The notes below the pieces were generated by a model. It had not been told where the DNA came from and made no database searches. It worked only from the letters and a program-made list of their open reading frames with translations. A stretch of 64,000 bases of DNA from Salvator merianae (taxonomy: Eukaryota; Chordata; Lepidosauria; Squamata; Teiidae). The stretch's first letter is position 1, and each line of letters begins with the position of its first letter. The stretch is from the NCBI GenBank assembly GCA_003586115.2, contig QVOM02000119.1, forward strand, positions 48,881,428 to 48,945,427. The letters run 5' to 3'. Shown piece after piece: positions 11,528 through 25,500 of the stretch. The translations under genes were made by a program, and so were the position numbers.

Positions 11528-12724
11528 TTCAAGTATTCCTGAGCCAGAAGAACTGTACATTGTGTTTGTAGCTCTATCCCCCTGTATATCCAGTGGTATC
11601 TGCCCTCCAAAAACCTTTTGTTTTCACCCATTAACACAGTCAAATATTTTGGAGCATTCCTACGTCCCCCTCACAGCTGTGTGCCCCTTCCAACTTCACA
11701 AAAATCTGCCAGCTCACAGCTGGCTCATTTAACAGGGCTTTTGTGCCACTTCTGGCTGATCAGCAAGGCTTCCTCCACAAAAAAACTCTTCTGGTCCACT
11801 TCCTGCTCCTTAGCAGAGCTTTTTGGCCACCTCACAGTGAGGTTCTATATTGCTCCCATAGTTAAAAAAGCATATTTTGGGAGGAGGGGGATAGGGAGGT
11901 ATTGTTTCCTTAACCTTCAGTTTCCCATAAGGAACAATATTGGTATATTTGCAAACTCCATATATCTGTCTGAATTATAGCTGTACTACTGTACAAAGAT
12001 ACAGACAAGGGAAATACAGAAGTTAACAGAATTAAAGTTGGAACTCTTTCCCCCTTTACTTTCCAAACAAGGTATCTCTGGTGCACATCTTTAGGTCCAT
12101 GAATAAGATGAGAGGAAGACTAGTTGCTTCAGATATTCTTAAAACTATGGAGAACAAATTCCTTGTAAATAATTACATAAACTGGTTGTTGAACTTCTTT
12201 GTAAGAACCATCTCATATGCAACAGACTCTAAAAAGAGAATTTTGTATTTTATCTGCTCTGTATATTTAAGTTATTGTGTTCATATTGACATGAGCAGTC
12301 AAAGATGCATGAAGAAAACATATGAAAATGGGTATGAATTTATTAAAGCACTTTCTTGTCCCTTTTCTTGATACTAAAAAAAATAATATATAGCACATAG
12401 CACATGCCAAATCTGCTTTTTTCCTGTAGCTCAACAAACATTTCTCTCTTCTTGCAGCCCTCAAATCAAAACCAGAGGGGCTATAAGGGGGAGAAGCCCC
12501 AGTTTGAAGCACAAGTTATTTTGTATAGCACACACAGTTCTGTTTCATTTTCAAGAAGTTCACAATGCAAGACAAGGATACTGAGAACAACATGTGCGTC
12601 CTATTTTGTTGACCTTAAAATAAGTTTTTTTAACATTGCATTCTTCACAACAGTTGATAGAAATGGAATTTTAAAAGCAGCACTATTTAAAATATATTCT
12701 TAAAATGCTAGTCTTGTAAGGAAC
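11528..12724. other. Intergenic, no feature recognised
   Basis: There is no coding similarity or confident repeat. Short open frames (for example 11618-11980 and 12081-12371, +) have no recognisable motifs. Confidence 0.5.
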
Positions 12725-13069
12725 TGCAATTTGCTAGTGAGCCCAATTCAAGGTTTTAACCGATTTACAAAACCCTAAACAACCTGGGCTCCAAATATCT
12801 AAATGAGTGTGCCCACCTGTACAGACCTGCCTGTGAATTAAGATGTGCTGTGGAATAGCCTCCCTTCTGATAGGTGTCAAGTAGCCTCCATTTAGATGAT
12901 CAGGAGGTTGGTGAAGATGTATCTCTTTACCCAGGCGTTCGGCTAAGAAGGTACCTATACTACTTAGCTGTGTGCCACACTGATTTTATCTGTTTTATGC
13001 ATTTTAGTTGCTGTAATCCATCCCAAGTCCTCAGAATATAGGGTGAGATATAAATGTAAATAAAAAATA
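12725..13069 (+). mobile_element. L2-type LINE 3' fragment
   Basis: The C-terminal RT-like region (AACCTGGGCTCCAAATATCT..., GTGGAATAGCCTCCC) and the tail ATATAGGGTGAGATATAAATGTAAATAAAAAAT match the 3' end layout of the L2 copy at 11.5 kb. Confidence 0.75.
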
Positions 13070-13532
13070 GAGTTGGCAGGATGAACTACTGTGCTCTTAG
13101 CTTCATTCCCACCCTTTGTCCATGACAGACTACCTTGTCAGTTCTGTCTACAACATACTGCAACTCTGAACTCCTCTGCAAACAGCACAATTGCTGAATC
13201 CAGTTTTTTGTCAGTTATGTTTAGAAGCCAGCGAAACTGTGTTAATAATCCACTTTTGATGTATTCAGGGGAGAGTGGCAGAGAATTTCAGTACACTCTA
13301 GTCATACTTGATTCCGGAGTCTCTGCTCTAGTTTAGATTGCTTGAAGTCAGAATTTTGAGAAGAGAGAAGAAGAGAGTATGGTCAGGCAGCACAGTCCAA
13401 CCCTGCCCCAGCTACAGCACTAGATTGTGTAAAACCAGCATTACTGTGCCTCCACTAGTGGTAGTGGAAACAACAGGAGCCAGGAGAGCACATGTTGGAG
13501 GGGCAGGCTTCAACCCAAGCTGTAAGAATGCA

Positions 13533-13680
13533 AAAAGCTGCTTTATACCAAATCAGGCTATTTGTCCAATTAACCTAGTGTCACCTAATTTGACTGGTAG
13601 TGGCTGCAGTCTGATAGGGAGCCTCAAATCCCATGTTCACACAGAATTAGTTGATCCAGAACCTGGTTAGGCACATCTCT
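13533..13680 (-). mobile_element. tRNA-SINE fragment, minus strand
   Basis: AAGCTGCTTTATACCAAATC followed by a block with TTTGTCCAATTAA resembles the reverse complement of the squamate tRNA-SINE body (consensus like AAGCTGCCTTATACTGAGTC, recalled). The tRNA-like head is lost or highly diverged. Confidence 0.6.
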
Positions 13681-13774
13681 AGTATAGCCAGCCAACCACA
13701 CAAACTAGTGTTAACGTAAAGATCCTGTTTTTGACCCATTCAGAAATTTAAAAGGCCACATAAAGGAGCCACAA

Positions 13775-16394
13775 GTCTACAAATTGTTTCTGTTTTTTAT
13801 TTTGGAGGTTCATTTCATATATAAAAAGTCAAAATCCTTACATCAGTCTTTAAAAGAAAGCCATGCACACAATTCAAAATGTTTACAACTTTAAAACTGT
13901 AGTTTTCTTTCATTTTTACTTTTCAGAAATATGTTGAGCTATTGTTTCAGCATTCTGAGAACTGTCCTTGCTAGTTGGCAATTAGCATTCAAGAGGAAGG
14001 ATTTTTTTTTTAATAGCCTATATAACCAGTGTAACTGTTCTTTCTATGGCATGTTCCCAATTAACTATTCATTTTACCCTTGGGAAATCTGACAAAATCA
14101 AGTTCTCTCTCTATACCTTTGTGAAGTGAACCACAAGCTGAAAGGTCACTTAACGGGTTTTTTTAAAATCCTAAATCCTACGAAAGCCTCCCTACCTGTC
14201 CTTGAATTCCTTCCTGAAGCTCTAACTGGAATTATTTGACTAATTTTGGCAGAAGAGGTCTTAGCTGTTGTATTTGACACATTCATATTGCCCAGCCTAT
14301 TCCTTCAAATTATGGGATTAGGCCATTTTCACTTTTCTTGGTTTACAATGTCTGCAAGTATAAATGCAATGATGGTAGCTATATAGTACAGTGGAATTTT
14401 GTCATTCCATTGTATCATGTTGCATTATAGGCTTTAGAAGTCCATATGGATAAGGGGGTTTCGTCTTAAGTTGCATAGGCTGAAGAAAGATCTGTACACC
14501 AATATATTTAAAATAAAATAATGTGGCACAGCAGCCTGGAATATTTGTAAGCCATCACCTTTGATTTGGTTAGCACTGACAACTGTACATTTTTACATAG
14601 CACATAATGTTACAAATTAAAGAAACCATGCATTTAACAATATACAGCTTCTATATGTTCGGCTTTTATGTTCCAGAAGCAAAAACTTGAGATGAAAGCA
14701 GGTGTAGGAACCTGAACTCAATCTGCTCTTTGTGATGAACAAGAGACATTTTTCATGTTACCACCACAAGGTCAATGTTAAGTGAATAATGCATGGGAGT
14801 GTTGAGACTGAAGTGCCAATTTATAAATTAAAAAAAAACACAAAAAAAACAGTTTAGGAAGCAGCAGTTTCCCTAATCTATTTAGTGTAAAGTTTCACAT
14901 TGATGGATCTGCCAGTCCTCACTATAAACATCCTTTAATCTCATCCAGAATATGGAAAATAAAGCACCTAAAGCACAAAGATGATCACAATTTACTGTTC
15001 CGCTCAAATATCTGAGGCTAATGTCTCCTCTAGAGCCTAGTCTTTGGCAGATGTTTTTAAAACCACCTCTGATTAATAGTGCATATGGTTTTTAAAGCAG
15101 CATTCACAACTACTGAAACCACTTACTGATGTTCCTTACTAAAATGCATTTACATGGCACATTCTCACACGTTAATAGAGGGAACACTTATGGCACCAAT
15201 ATTTTCCTTAAAATGTAACAGGTAACTAACAGCATATGGGTTAACTTATAGCAGCATTTTTACACAATGTCTTAAAGTTAGTGTAGGGTTGCCACTTTTT
15301 TCCTTGTGCCTTTAACAGCTGTGTGTTTAACAGAAACTCTGTAGGCAAGGATACAGTGACTGGAAAATATCTGACAATTTGACACTGAAGTCTCAGGTGG
15401 TAACCCATTTTTTGAGCAAACAAGTATTTACATTATATTTTATTTCCACTTTACACTATACACCAGCATGTGCCAGTTGGATTATTTACAGCAGGATTAT
15501 GTTACATATAAAGAGTAAGATGAGTGCCTTCACAATAGAGGTAGGTTTTTTACCTCAACCATAGTTCTGACCTTTAAAGGGAAAGTTCAGTGTAAATGCT
15601 TTCAGAGATTACTAAAATTGTACAATTCAGAGAATCTCTAAATTTGTGCCTTAGCTTATAATGTTTTAGTAACCAGCATTAATTTGAAACTTTTTTTGTA
15701 TCTACAGTATTCTGTTTTCTTAGGATGCTTATCTTAAACCGATCTGAGCCACATGCTCTAGAAACTGACTGAAAAAAAACACAGGGATGGTTTCCAGTAG
15801 ACAGTCAACATCTATTAGAATAACAAAGGCCAACAGTAGCTTTAGCTAAAGGGCTGCAAGCAAGTCTAGGGGTTGGGATGTTTGAATTGTTCTTGAGTTT
15901 ACTTATTTGTCTAATAATTTTGAGCAAGAGCAGTTTGAAGGCAAAGGTAGACAGGCTGGCACTACTCTGGACACTGGGAGAATGCTTCTTAGCACAGAAG
16001 GCACTTCTTGTTGATTTCTACTGCCTTTTTTTCCCAGCATTTTTTTTTTTTACTGAAGTAGAAAGCAACAATAACTAGACTAAAGCAAAGTTCTCCAAAT
16101 TTCTAGGAAATCTGACAAAATGAACCCAGATCTAAATGCCAAATTTACTTTTTTAAAATCAGGGTATTTCACTTACCTACATTTTTAAAAAAACAAAAAG
16201 GGCCATTTAAGGCATCTTTGAGAAATCCCTGTATGGCTTTGGTTTGCTGAAATATTACACTACTAAAACAAAACAAGAAGGGCATGTCTGAACATTGAAA
16301 GGTCACGCACTTCAGATACTGATGGCTATACAGATAGCACATGACCACTAACATAACTTCCCCTTGTGACACTGAACAAAAATGTAATTCAGAG
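13775..16394 (-). other. NUDT4: NUDT4 3' UTR
   Basis: A largely repeat-free AU-rich stretch follows the NUDT4 stop codon on the - strand. The distal end is placed at AATAAA (complement of 13796-13801), followed by a GU-rich element (TGTAGACTTGTGG on the - strand). An internal AATAAA (complement near 15438) may give a shorter isoform. Length and exact end are inferred. Confidence 0.6.
13796..13801 (-). terminator. NUDT4: Candidate poly(A) signal of NUDT4
   Basis: AATAAA on the - strand, with a GU-rich downstream element within about 30 nt. It sits where the repeat-free UTR meets repeat-bearing intergenic DNA. Confidence 0.5.
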
Positions 16395-16597
16395 TTATCT
16401 TACAGTAGAAGGTAGCCCAGAAGTCTGTGCGGGAGTAACATATAGAGAGTTACTATCCGGATGGGAAGAGACAACAGAATTTCCATTGGTGGGTGAACAT
16501 CCCAGTTTCAGTTTTTCTAAGTACTCTGCATGTACAGGCTTGTGACACTGAAGGACCTTGATTGCATCTTCAACTTTAAACCATTCTCTCTTCCTTC
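16395..16597 (-). CDS. NUDT4: NUDT4 coding exon 5 with stop codon
   Basis: Acceptor CCTGTTTTAAAG; GA completes Gly115, then RKREWFKVEDAIKVLQCHKP and on to the C-terminus LPSTVR and TAA (16395-16397). The open frame upstream of the acceptor is intronic. Confidence 0.97.
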
Positions 16598-19500
16598 CTT
16601 TAAAACAGGAAAAAATAAGCATTTTAAAGAATTAATAACTTGTCCTAATTTTATGCTACTACTTTTTTTTACTACTATAGTTGCTGAAGAGGGTGAATAT
16701 AGTCCAAACATGCCACAGGTTTTTCCTAGAGAATCAACATTCCTGTTTCTACTCTTCAAAGTGGCAAAGTAAGATATTAATTGCTACCAGCTGAATTTTT
16801 AGATACTAATTTCTTATGATCCTGAGGATTAACTAAAAAAACAGAACATTTAAGGTATAAACTTCCAATGACCAAGTTTAACAGAATAGTTAATTATAAG
16901 ACCAGCAGACTAGTGTTATGAAAACAAAAAGACTACCAGCTTCTTCATGGGCAAAGGAGTAGCTGGACAAACTAACCTGCATTTTAAGTTACACATGATT
17001 AAAATAAAGGATTAAATGTATATATGACATTTTATTACTTGTGGTCTATGATTCCAAGAATATCTAAAAAGATTCCAAAGAATATCTAAAAGAATCTAAG
17101 ATTCCAAGAATATCTAAAAAAAACCCAAATATAATTTAAACCTTCTTGAAATCAGAAGAAGTTACACACAAGCTAGTAGTCCTCATTTAACTGGCCCACA
17201 GGAAATCAATCAAGTTCCACGGATCAAGATGAAGAAATACATTGTTGAATTGGCACTAGAAGGTATACAGTGAAAGTACTAATTATACATATGAGCAAAA
17301 GAGATTTCATAGTGCAGGTGCCATCACAGAGAAGGCTCACTTATTTAATGTTATTGTATTTGTTATTCCCCTATGTTCAAAAAACCCAACGTGATTTACA
17401 CACTATTTATCCCATCTTCTGCCTTTACCCTTTTGGGGCTCAATAAATGCACCATTCTGATAAAAGAAGTTAGCATACAATGAGTTTATCAAATGTATAG
17501 TTTAGAGACCTGGAAATGTTATGTCATGGAGAAAGAATTAAAATTGCACACATTGTCTTTCACAAATCAGTTCTGAATGCTGTTAGTCAATATAAGTTGG
17601 ATATAGCCATGATGAGTTTTACTTTTATGTTAAGAAGGATTTTTTAGAAAATACCTTGCAGTGTTACACTTTCTAGACTCGTGTGAAAGCTGTCCAAAAA
17701 ACAGAATGATTCTGAAACTGCATTATGAAGTTAGGATATACTGAGGTGGAATAGGGAAAAGAGAACAGAAAGCTTGCCTATATTAACTGAATCCTCCCAG
17801 TCTTCTAGGATTTCAGTCACTGTAAGAACATAAACGTAAGTCCTATGTTTCCGGTCTTGATTCTGCTTTAGTATGGAGAAAAGAGAAGAGGCATTTTAAT
17901 TCACATTTGCAGCAATGGAAAACTATCCTATCTTTTCTCTGTATAATAAATCTTAAGATTATGACAGAATCACATCAAAAATTACAATAAAAGGAGACAG
18001 TTGGGCAGAGAACTACTATATATATGAAGAACTACGTATCTTCGTAGCACTACAGATAAGATAATATTCTGCCAAGATTAGAAACAGGTATTAGTTTGTG
18101 CCTTCTGGTGAGCAAAAGAATCATGATATAACAAGAGGAATTCTAGTTTATTCACCAACACTTATTTCATTAGAAACTGAGGACTATGGGAACTAGCCTA
18201 GTGCTAAAATATACTCTGCACATTGCTTGGATAATCTACATCTATATAACACATACCAGCCCTAAACAATTTTAGTTTCAGATTTGTTCTTTTTACTGTT
18301 TTTATGGAAAGTCATTTTTGATTACTCACTTAAGCAACAGACATGATCTTATTAATTCTTATTCTATACTATCTACAGCTATTGTACAGATATGGAACAG
18401 CAAGTCATGCTTCTGAAAGCATTTTGTTTTATTTCTTTCTTTTAAATATGAATGCATCAAAGTTTTGCTTTCCCAATCTGCGTTGACTTTGGTATACAGC
18501 GTAGAAAGGCATTAATCAGTCTTTGATTTAAGTATCTGATTTCTAGTATTTTTCTCAATATCTGCAGAAATACAACCTATATTTTACTGTTAACATAAAA
18601 CTCTTTTTTCAACAGCTCACCTCAAATATTCCCAGCAGTCTGCCTAGCTTTCCCTTCACTCCAGCCTGTAAAGAATAAAAATTATTAGATGTTCCTACAG
18701 AAAGTTTGGCATTTTGTGTTACAATTTATAAGTCAAGGTTTTATGATATCAATAATGTCTGCCAGAACTTTCATGATTGCTTAATCTTGTGCTACAGCTT
18801 GAGTCTCTGTACTTTCTCCACAAGCTAGGGATCTAGGAACACACCTTTCTAAAACCAAGCTTATTCATAAAAGTTATTTTGTAATTCTTGCACTTTGGGT
18901 ATTTGGTATGTCCTACATGAACTATTAATACTTCAAACAGGGCATTTGATTAATTTTTTTCACAGAGTCCACATTTAGGAAATATATAAATACCAAGACA
19001 AGATGACAAGCTTAATCTCAAAGAGAAATCAGTTGCCTGCTACAACAACCTTTGGAAATACCCATCTATAAAAAACTCTTATGTCCATCATTGTAATATC
19101 TTAGAAATGTCAGAGTTGAACATGTTTCTCATTTAAATTAGGAACTATTCAGCTCCTTTTCTAATAAGCTGTCATGATTATTCAGTAAACAAATATAATA
19201 CATTCCAGGTTTGCTGTGTATCTGTTTGGTAGTGAGAATGGTCCTTTTAGCTAGATGGAGTTACTAGCTGAAATCCATAAAGAAGACATTTCCAAGCTGT
19301 TTGGAGTGGGGAGTTACCTCTTCATAGACTTCTCTAACAGCAGCACCACCTGGTTCCTCTTCTGGTTCCATTCCTCCACCTGGAACGATCCACTGATCTG
19401 GGTACCGGCTGCTGCTTACTAACAGCACCTGCAGATAAGTGTTACAGTTCCTTAAAAAATCTAATAATTGGAAACTTCATGAAAGCATATTTTAAATTAG

Positions 19501-22500
19501 TTAATTCTCTGTTAACACTAGTAAAAGGGAGCATTAGTACAGAGTTAGAATTACTTCTACATCATTCTTTTATCTCTACAGGGCATTTATGTTACATCTT
19601 TCTTCTGAAGACCTCAAGATGGCACACACTGCTCTGCTCGCTGCCATATATATGGTTCTTTCTATCTCCTATTTTATCTGCACAACCACCCCATGAGATT
19701 GATTAATCGCCAAGGTCTTCCAGACATCTTCAAAATTAGGAAGTCTGGGTCCCTGGTTTCCCAGTTCTTAGTCTAATACTCTAGACACTGCAGAAGGTTA
19801 AATAAGAAGCCACCACCACCACAAACACAGTAAGATGCTGAAGATGAAGAGTTATACGTGTCTTGCGCTCTTTCCCTTGCACTGAAAATATTCTGTTGAA
19901 AAGGAAAATGTTTACTTTAAGACGAACTGTAGCAAACACACAAAAATCATATACAGTCTACATGACACTAGTCATGTCTTTGTGGCTTTTCTATATAGCA
20001 GAACCTCACATAACCTGAACATTAGGTTCTTAGAAAATGGTGCATAAAAGTAAAAATGTGCTATGCAAGTAATAGTAACCAAGAGTAATCCGGGAGTTAG
20101 ACAAACTGGTCTTCCAAGGCACGGAGAGATCTGGTAGTTTTCAGGAACAACAGGCAAGTTTTGGTGGTTGCTGGCTTGCAATGAGGAGGCAGAAGAGTGC
20201 AAGTAACAATTTGAAAAACTATTACTCCGTGTAGCAGATGAAATTTTCATCTGCAACAGTTATTTGCCTGTTTGCTGCAAGGAACAACGGCTTCCCTAAT
20301 TATTGCCCCATCTCTCATTTCACTTCCTCAAGCAAGCCATCACCCACTAATGGCAGGAGCAGGTTGTCCCAATTTTTGGAGGCTCTCAGAATTCTCTTAA
20401 AATATGAGGACTAAGTTTAGCGCTGTTGTAGTAAGTTTGCATAATTTTCCCAACAATCATTGCATAACTATTTTCCTTATTTTTCAGACTGTGTTATATA
20501 AAGTTTTCCCAAATTAACTGAAAGCATGTCCTCCAGATAGGCAGAATTTCACACTACTCAAAAAATATATGTATTTTGCTGCATTTGATTGAAAAACTCC
20601 AATTTTATGTCTAGAGTTGAGACACTGTTTATACAATTCTGATTTAATTAAAGGTAACTGCAGTACTTAATAGAGTAATGCTTTCTTATGTATTTGGAAT
20701 GTATGGTTACCTCGTACTTAAAGAATCCAAATTAGCAAATAATCTATCCAATACCTACACTCATTTCCAGATCCATTACTGCTTCTAAATTTTCTGTGAT
20801 CTCAGTTTCTTTTATGGCATGTTTTCATGTGTATGCTGCACTTCTACATGCATTTTGATATCTATGTAGTCACACTTAATATAGATGACAGCTGTCACAA
20901 AAATGCAAGGGCATATATGCAGAGCCACTGTTTGTATTCTAATAGACCATAAATGGAAGAAAGCTACAATTGGTACAGTCCCTTTGACCTCATAACATGA
21001 AACTATTAAGTTTCAAGAATACCTTCATACTCTAAAAGTCTGTTCTGTTTAAAAGCTGAAATAAGAAATAAGTTTTGAAGGGACGTGCCAGGCAACTTAA
21101 AACTCGCCATTAAAAAGGTTAATCTCAGCTATCCATTCTAGGCTAGTATTTATTTATCTACATATTTATACCACCCTATACCTGATAGACTCAGGGCAAT
21201 TTACAATGAAAACATAATGGTTAAAATTGTAAATCTAAAAAGTACAGGAGTAGAAAGGAAATCTAACAGCCAAATGCCTGTGTGAAAAGGTGAATCTTCA
21301 CCAAATGCTGAAATATATACATTGTTGTTGCCTGGGAAGCCTCTAGAGGAAGACCCTCCCTTCAGTTGCCATTCTTCATATAACTGAAGATGAGGGACTG
21401 ATCTCTTAAACTGGGCGGTTGTACAATTAACTATTTACCAAATTCAGTTGATGCAGGCATCTAATCATTCAATATGGCAACCAACCGCAATTCATATCCC
21501 CAAGATACCAATCCCCCTCTTGTCGAAACACTGTATATCATTACCATGTCAACATTATACTCTGTCAATTTTATGCTTTGGGAAGCCACCTCTTACAACC
21601 CAGGAGCAGGGTTTTTCTTGCATGCATAATGGCTCACAATCAGAATAAAGACAGCAGACCAAAGGCAGAATTGTTTTAAATAATTTTATTGTAAATCTGA
21701 GGAAATTGTTTTCTTGTTGTATAAAGGCATTGCATATTGTTGCATATATAAAACACACTTAAAAAAAAAAAAGGTGTTATAAGGGTATGCGTTCATTCTC
21801 CTGCATCCCTAATACAGAACCTAAAAAAACAAAGTAAGTTATGAATGTCAGAAGTTTATCATGGAAATGGAGGTGCCTTTTAAAACTGCCTAAGGTATAT
21901 GTAATAGTGAGTTAACACTAAACTATTTCCCTTACATTACGGTTTATTAATTTAGATAGTGAAGGTAGTGAACATCAGTGCTTTTCGTTGTTCTAATCAT
22001 AAAATGAACTAGACATCTTTTCAGGAAAGGAACTAGTGCTTTCCATGCTCATGTGCATGACGACTGTCAACAATTGTTCTTCTAAATCAAAACACTCAGC
22101 TTAATGAAATTGTTTGATTCAGCATTTACATTGAACAGAGGCATGACAAAGTTCCTGGCTACTAGTGAAGGGAGAAAAGCATTATTGTTTGGCCTGCCAG
22201 AAGCTTAAATACATGGCTTTGTACCATTACATAAGATTCAATGAATGACCCTAGGATTAGCAAAAATATTGCATCCTGCGTTGCAGAAATCACATATGAT
22301 CAAAAAGCAATCTCAAGTATGCAATATCCTTACAGAGGAAATAAAAGCTAATAGAATATTAAAATTACCAAATCAGAGATTTGTAATGCTTAAAATAATA
22401 ATATATTTAGAACTTCTCCATCTCTGACCAGAGGGGGAATATGTTCTACAAAACTACAAAGGTCACATATATAAGATATATATCTTTCAGAACCCTTTGG

Positions 22501-25500
22501 AGTTGATTAATAATGTAGTTTTCCTGGAAATTGGTACACCGGAAAAAAATTTCTCACAAGAAGTATGGGCTAATCAGTCACATAGTGTACCACAAAATGA
22601 TTTTATGCCATTATAAACTTTTTTCCAAAAGTTTTAGCAACATTTTTCTTTCAGAACTACAGCCAAAAGGTCTGTTCATAGTTATCTGCAAAACATGTAT
22701 CTTATTATTTAGTAAATTTCTACATCATCTTTCACTTTTGTCAGTCTCAGACCACACTACAGTAAATACTGTAATAATGCTATTCATAAAAGATACATTG
22801 AATACAACACTGCAGGTCACTTGCATTCTTTTGATGTGCAAAAAGAAACCAATTAGTGTATCAGAATGCAGAGTATAACATGACTACAGCAGGGGTAGTT
22901 AAAACTTTTTCTATAAAAACCTCAAGGGCCACATTAACTACTTGGCAGCCTTTCAACTGCCAGATGCCAGTGGTGAATGCTGCCAAAAAAAAATGCAGCC
23001 AGCCTAGATTCTTGCAGATAAGCCCAAAGGTTCACCTGAGAAGCAGTGTTATCACCATTCCCTACTTATTTTATTCTTTTGATAGGGAAGGTGGCCATTT
23101 GCATCTCCACGTAGACGCTGGGCAGAAATGTTTAAATATCCCCCACTCCTACTGTTGGTTCTGTTGCCCTCACAAATTAGTGTGGTCTTCAGGAACCCGA
23201 AAATGTTGCTTGAAGAACCACTTCAGATCCCCAGCATAACTAGCCATCCTGGTCTACACTTTACTTCCAAACTTAGCAGTTCTACATCTTTTATCAAGAT
23301 AGTAGTACACTGCTGTGGTGTTATGGGGCATCCTATGGCATTCCACCTATATTCAGAGGCATCCCAAATTCCAGGACTGGGTAAAAGCATGCTAACTCAT
23401 GTGAACACCAGACTCCCACATGACACCGAAGGGATTTTTTTCTGATTTATTTACATATTTCTAAAGCAAACACAATTCCTATCCTATTCCTAACCACTGC
23501 AGACAGAAAAAGGAAAACTATTTGGGAAACTATAAGGAATGCAAGAGATCAAAGGGATTAAGTCACAGCTTGTAGCTTCCAGAAGAAACAGATGAGATAC
23601 AAAGTATTTCCTTTTGCCTTTGGCTCATCAATTTGCTGACTGACTTGGAAAGCACTTAGTAGGGAGGCACCAGCAACAGAGTAACAAACTTGATGCTCTA
23701 GCACTGAGCATGTGGCATGCCATTCCCCTACATACTCATCCACAGCTTTTCATGATTTTAGTATCTGTTACTGTTCAGTATCTGTGACTGCAGAACTGCG
23801 TTGCTTTTAGTATGCTCAACTCCCATAATAAGCACCAGAAACTAATTTCCTCAGTTTTCAGGTGAGGGGGTTGTGGCACTGAGACAGGTAACAGTCAGTT
23901 ACATCAATTTAACATTAACTCCTACCAGAGAGCTGAATTTTTTCCCTCCACCTTCAGTTAATTCTCAGATATGACTTATTCTAATCTCTCCTTTACTATA
24001 AATAACTTTAAATTCATAAGGGTTTCTAGGAACCTAATCCAAGCAAGTAGTAAGGGTCTACTATACTATAACTTTTATTGACTAGTTAGAAGAGAGGGGG
24101 TATGAAAATTAATAGCCAGTGGAATTGTGGAGCCAGAGACAATAAAAGCAGAGTTCAATGAAATGTGGGAAGGGGGAAAGAATACTTTCTTAATCTTGGC
24201 AAAAATGGATAAGGTTATCAGCAAAGGATCTTGTTGATGCCTAGGCCACATGAATGGTAAGGAAGGAAAGCAGGTATTCACTATTTGGGGGGCACGGGGA
24301 AGTAAAGTGAATAGTCCAATAAAATGGGGCAACACAGTCTCCTTGGAAGCATACCAACCTAAGTAAAAGGATTTTGATATTCCAATATGAAAGAATACAT
24401 ACTGGCCACTGAGCACCCATATATGCCTTCAGAGTCTTGCTCATGGGTCTTTCTCACTGGGGGCTACATTTGTCCAGAAGTGAAGCTGGAACCTGTTATC
24501 CTGCAAAACGTGAGATCTCAAAAAGATGTTGGAACAGACTTCCCCCTGTATCTCCTGCTTCCCCAGCTTCTACAAGAGCTAGAACAGAGAACACTGGGTT
24601 GCTCTTTCTTGCCAATTGCAGTAGGGAAGACAAACCTTGGCTGGCCAGGTACTACGTTCAGAGAATCTGATCTGGCTTTCAGTTGTTCCCCAATGCACAG
24701 TCCAGCAGAACTAGCCACTTATTTTTAAGAGTGGCACTGGCCGTTATATTCTATTGATCTGGCAGCCACGGTCACTGGTATAATTTCACAGAGCTCACAG
24801 TAATGTATTTGGTGTTTCTGTGAGAAGGAAGGACAGGAGGTGAAACATGATAGAGATGTATAAAATTATGCATGGTGTAAACAAAGTGGATAAGGAGAAG
24901 TTTTCCTCCCTTTTGCAAAATACTAGAATCAGAAGTCACCCAATGAAGTTAAATCATGGACAAATCCAGACAGACAGAAGGATTTTTTAAAAAATACAAT
25001 ACATAGTTAAACTTTGAAATTATCTAATCATGTCGGCTGCTAGCTTAGATGGCTTCAGATGAGATTTGGGCCCATTCATGGAAGTTGGGGCTATCAATGG
25101 CTATTAGCCCTGAGGGTAGTGGGGGGCACTATGCCTCCAAAGGTCAGCTGTTGGGAGACTCCGAGGAAATCAAGCTCATGTCATGCTGGTAGGCTTCCTT
25201 GGGAAGCTGGCTGGCCATGGTAAGAACAGACTGCTGGACTAGATGGGCCAAGGGTCCAGTCTAGTGGGACATCTCATTTGTTGTTATGTTAAGCCATGAT
25301 ACAGTCAGACATCCAGCACTACTCTCTGTATCCCAGTCAGCTTTCAATAAGGCTTGACACTTATTGCTGCATTCTTTTCATCTTGGCAGGGGAAAATATA
25401 TCAGGACACAATCAGCACAGCTCAGTCTTTTTGGGATGCTAGAAATTAATTTAATATGTTATACCCCCAACACTTCAATTTTGCTTTATTGGGGTAACTG

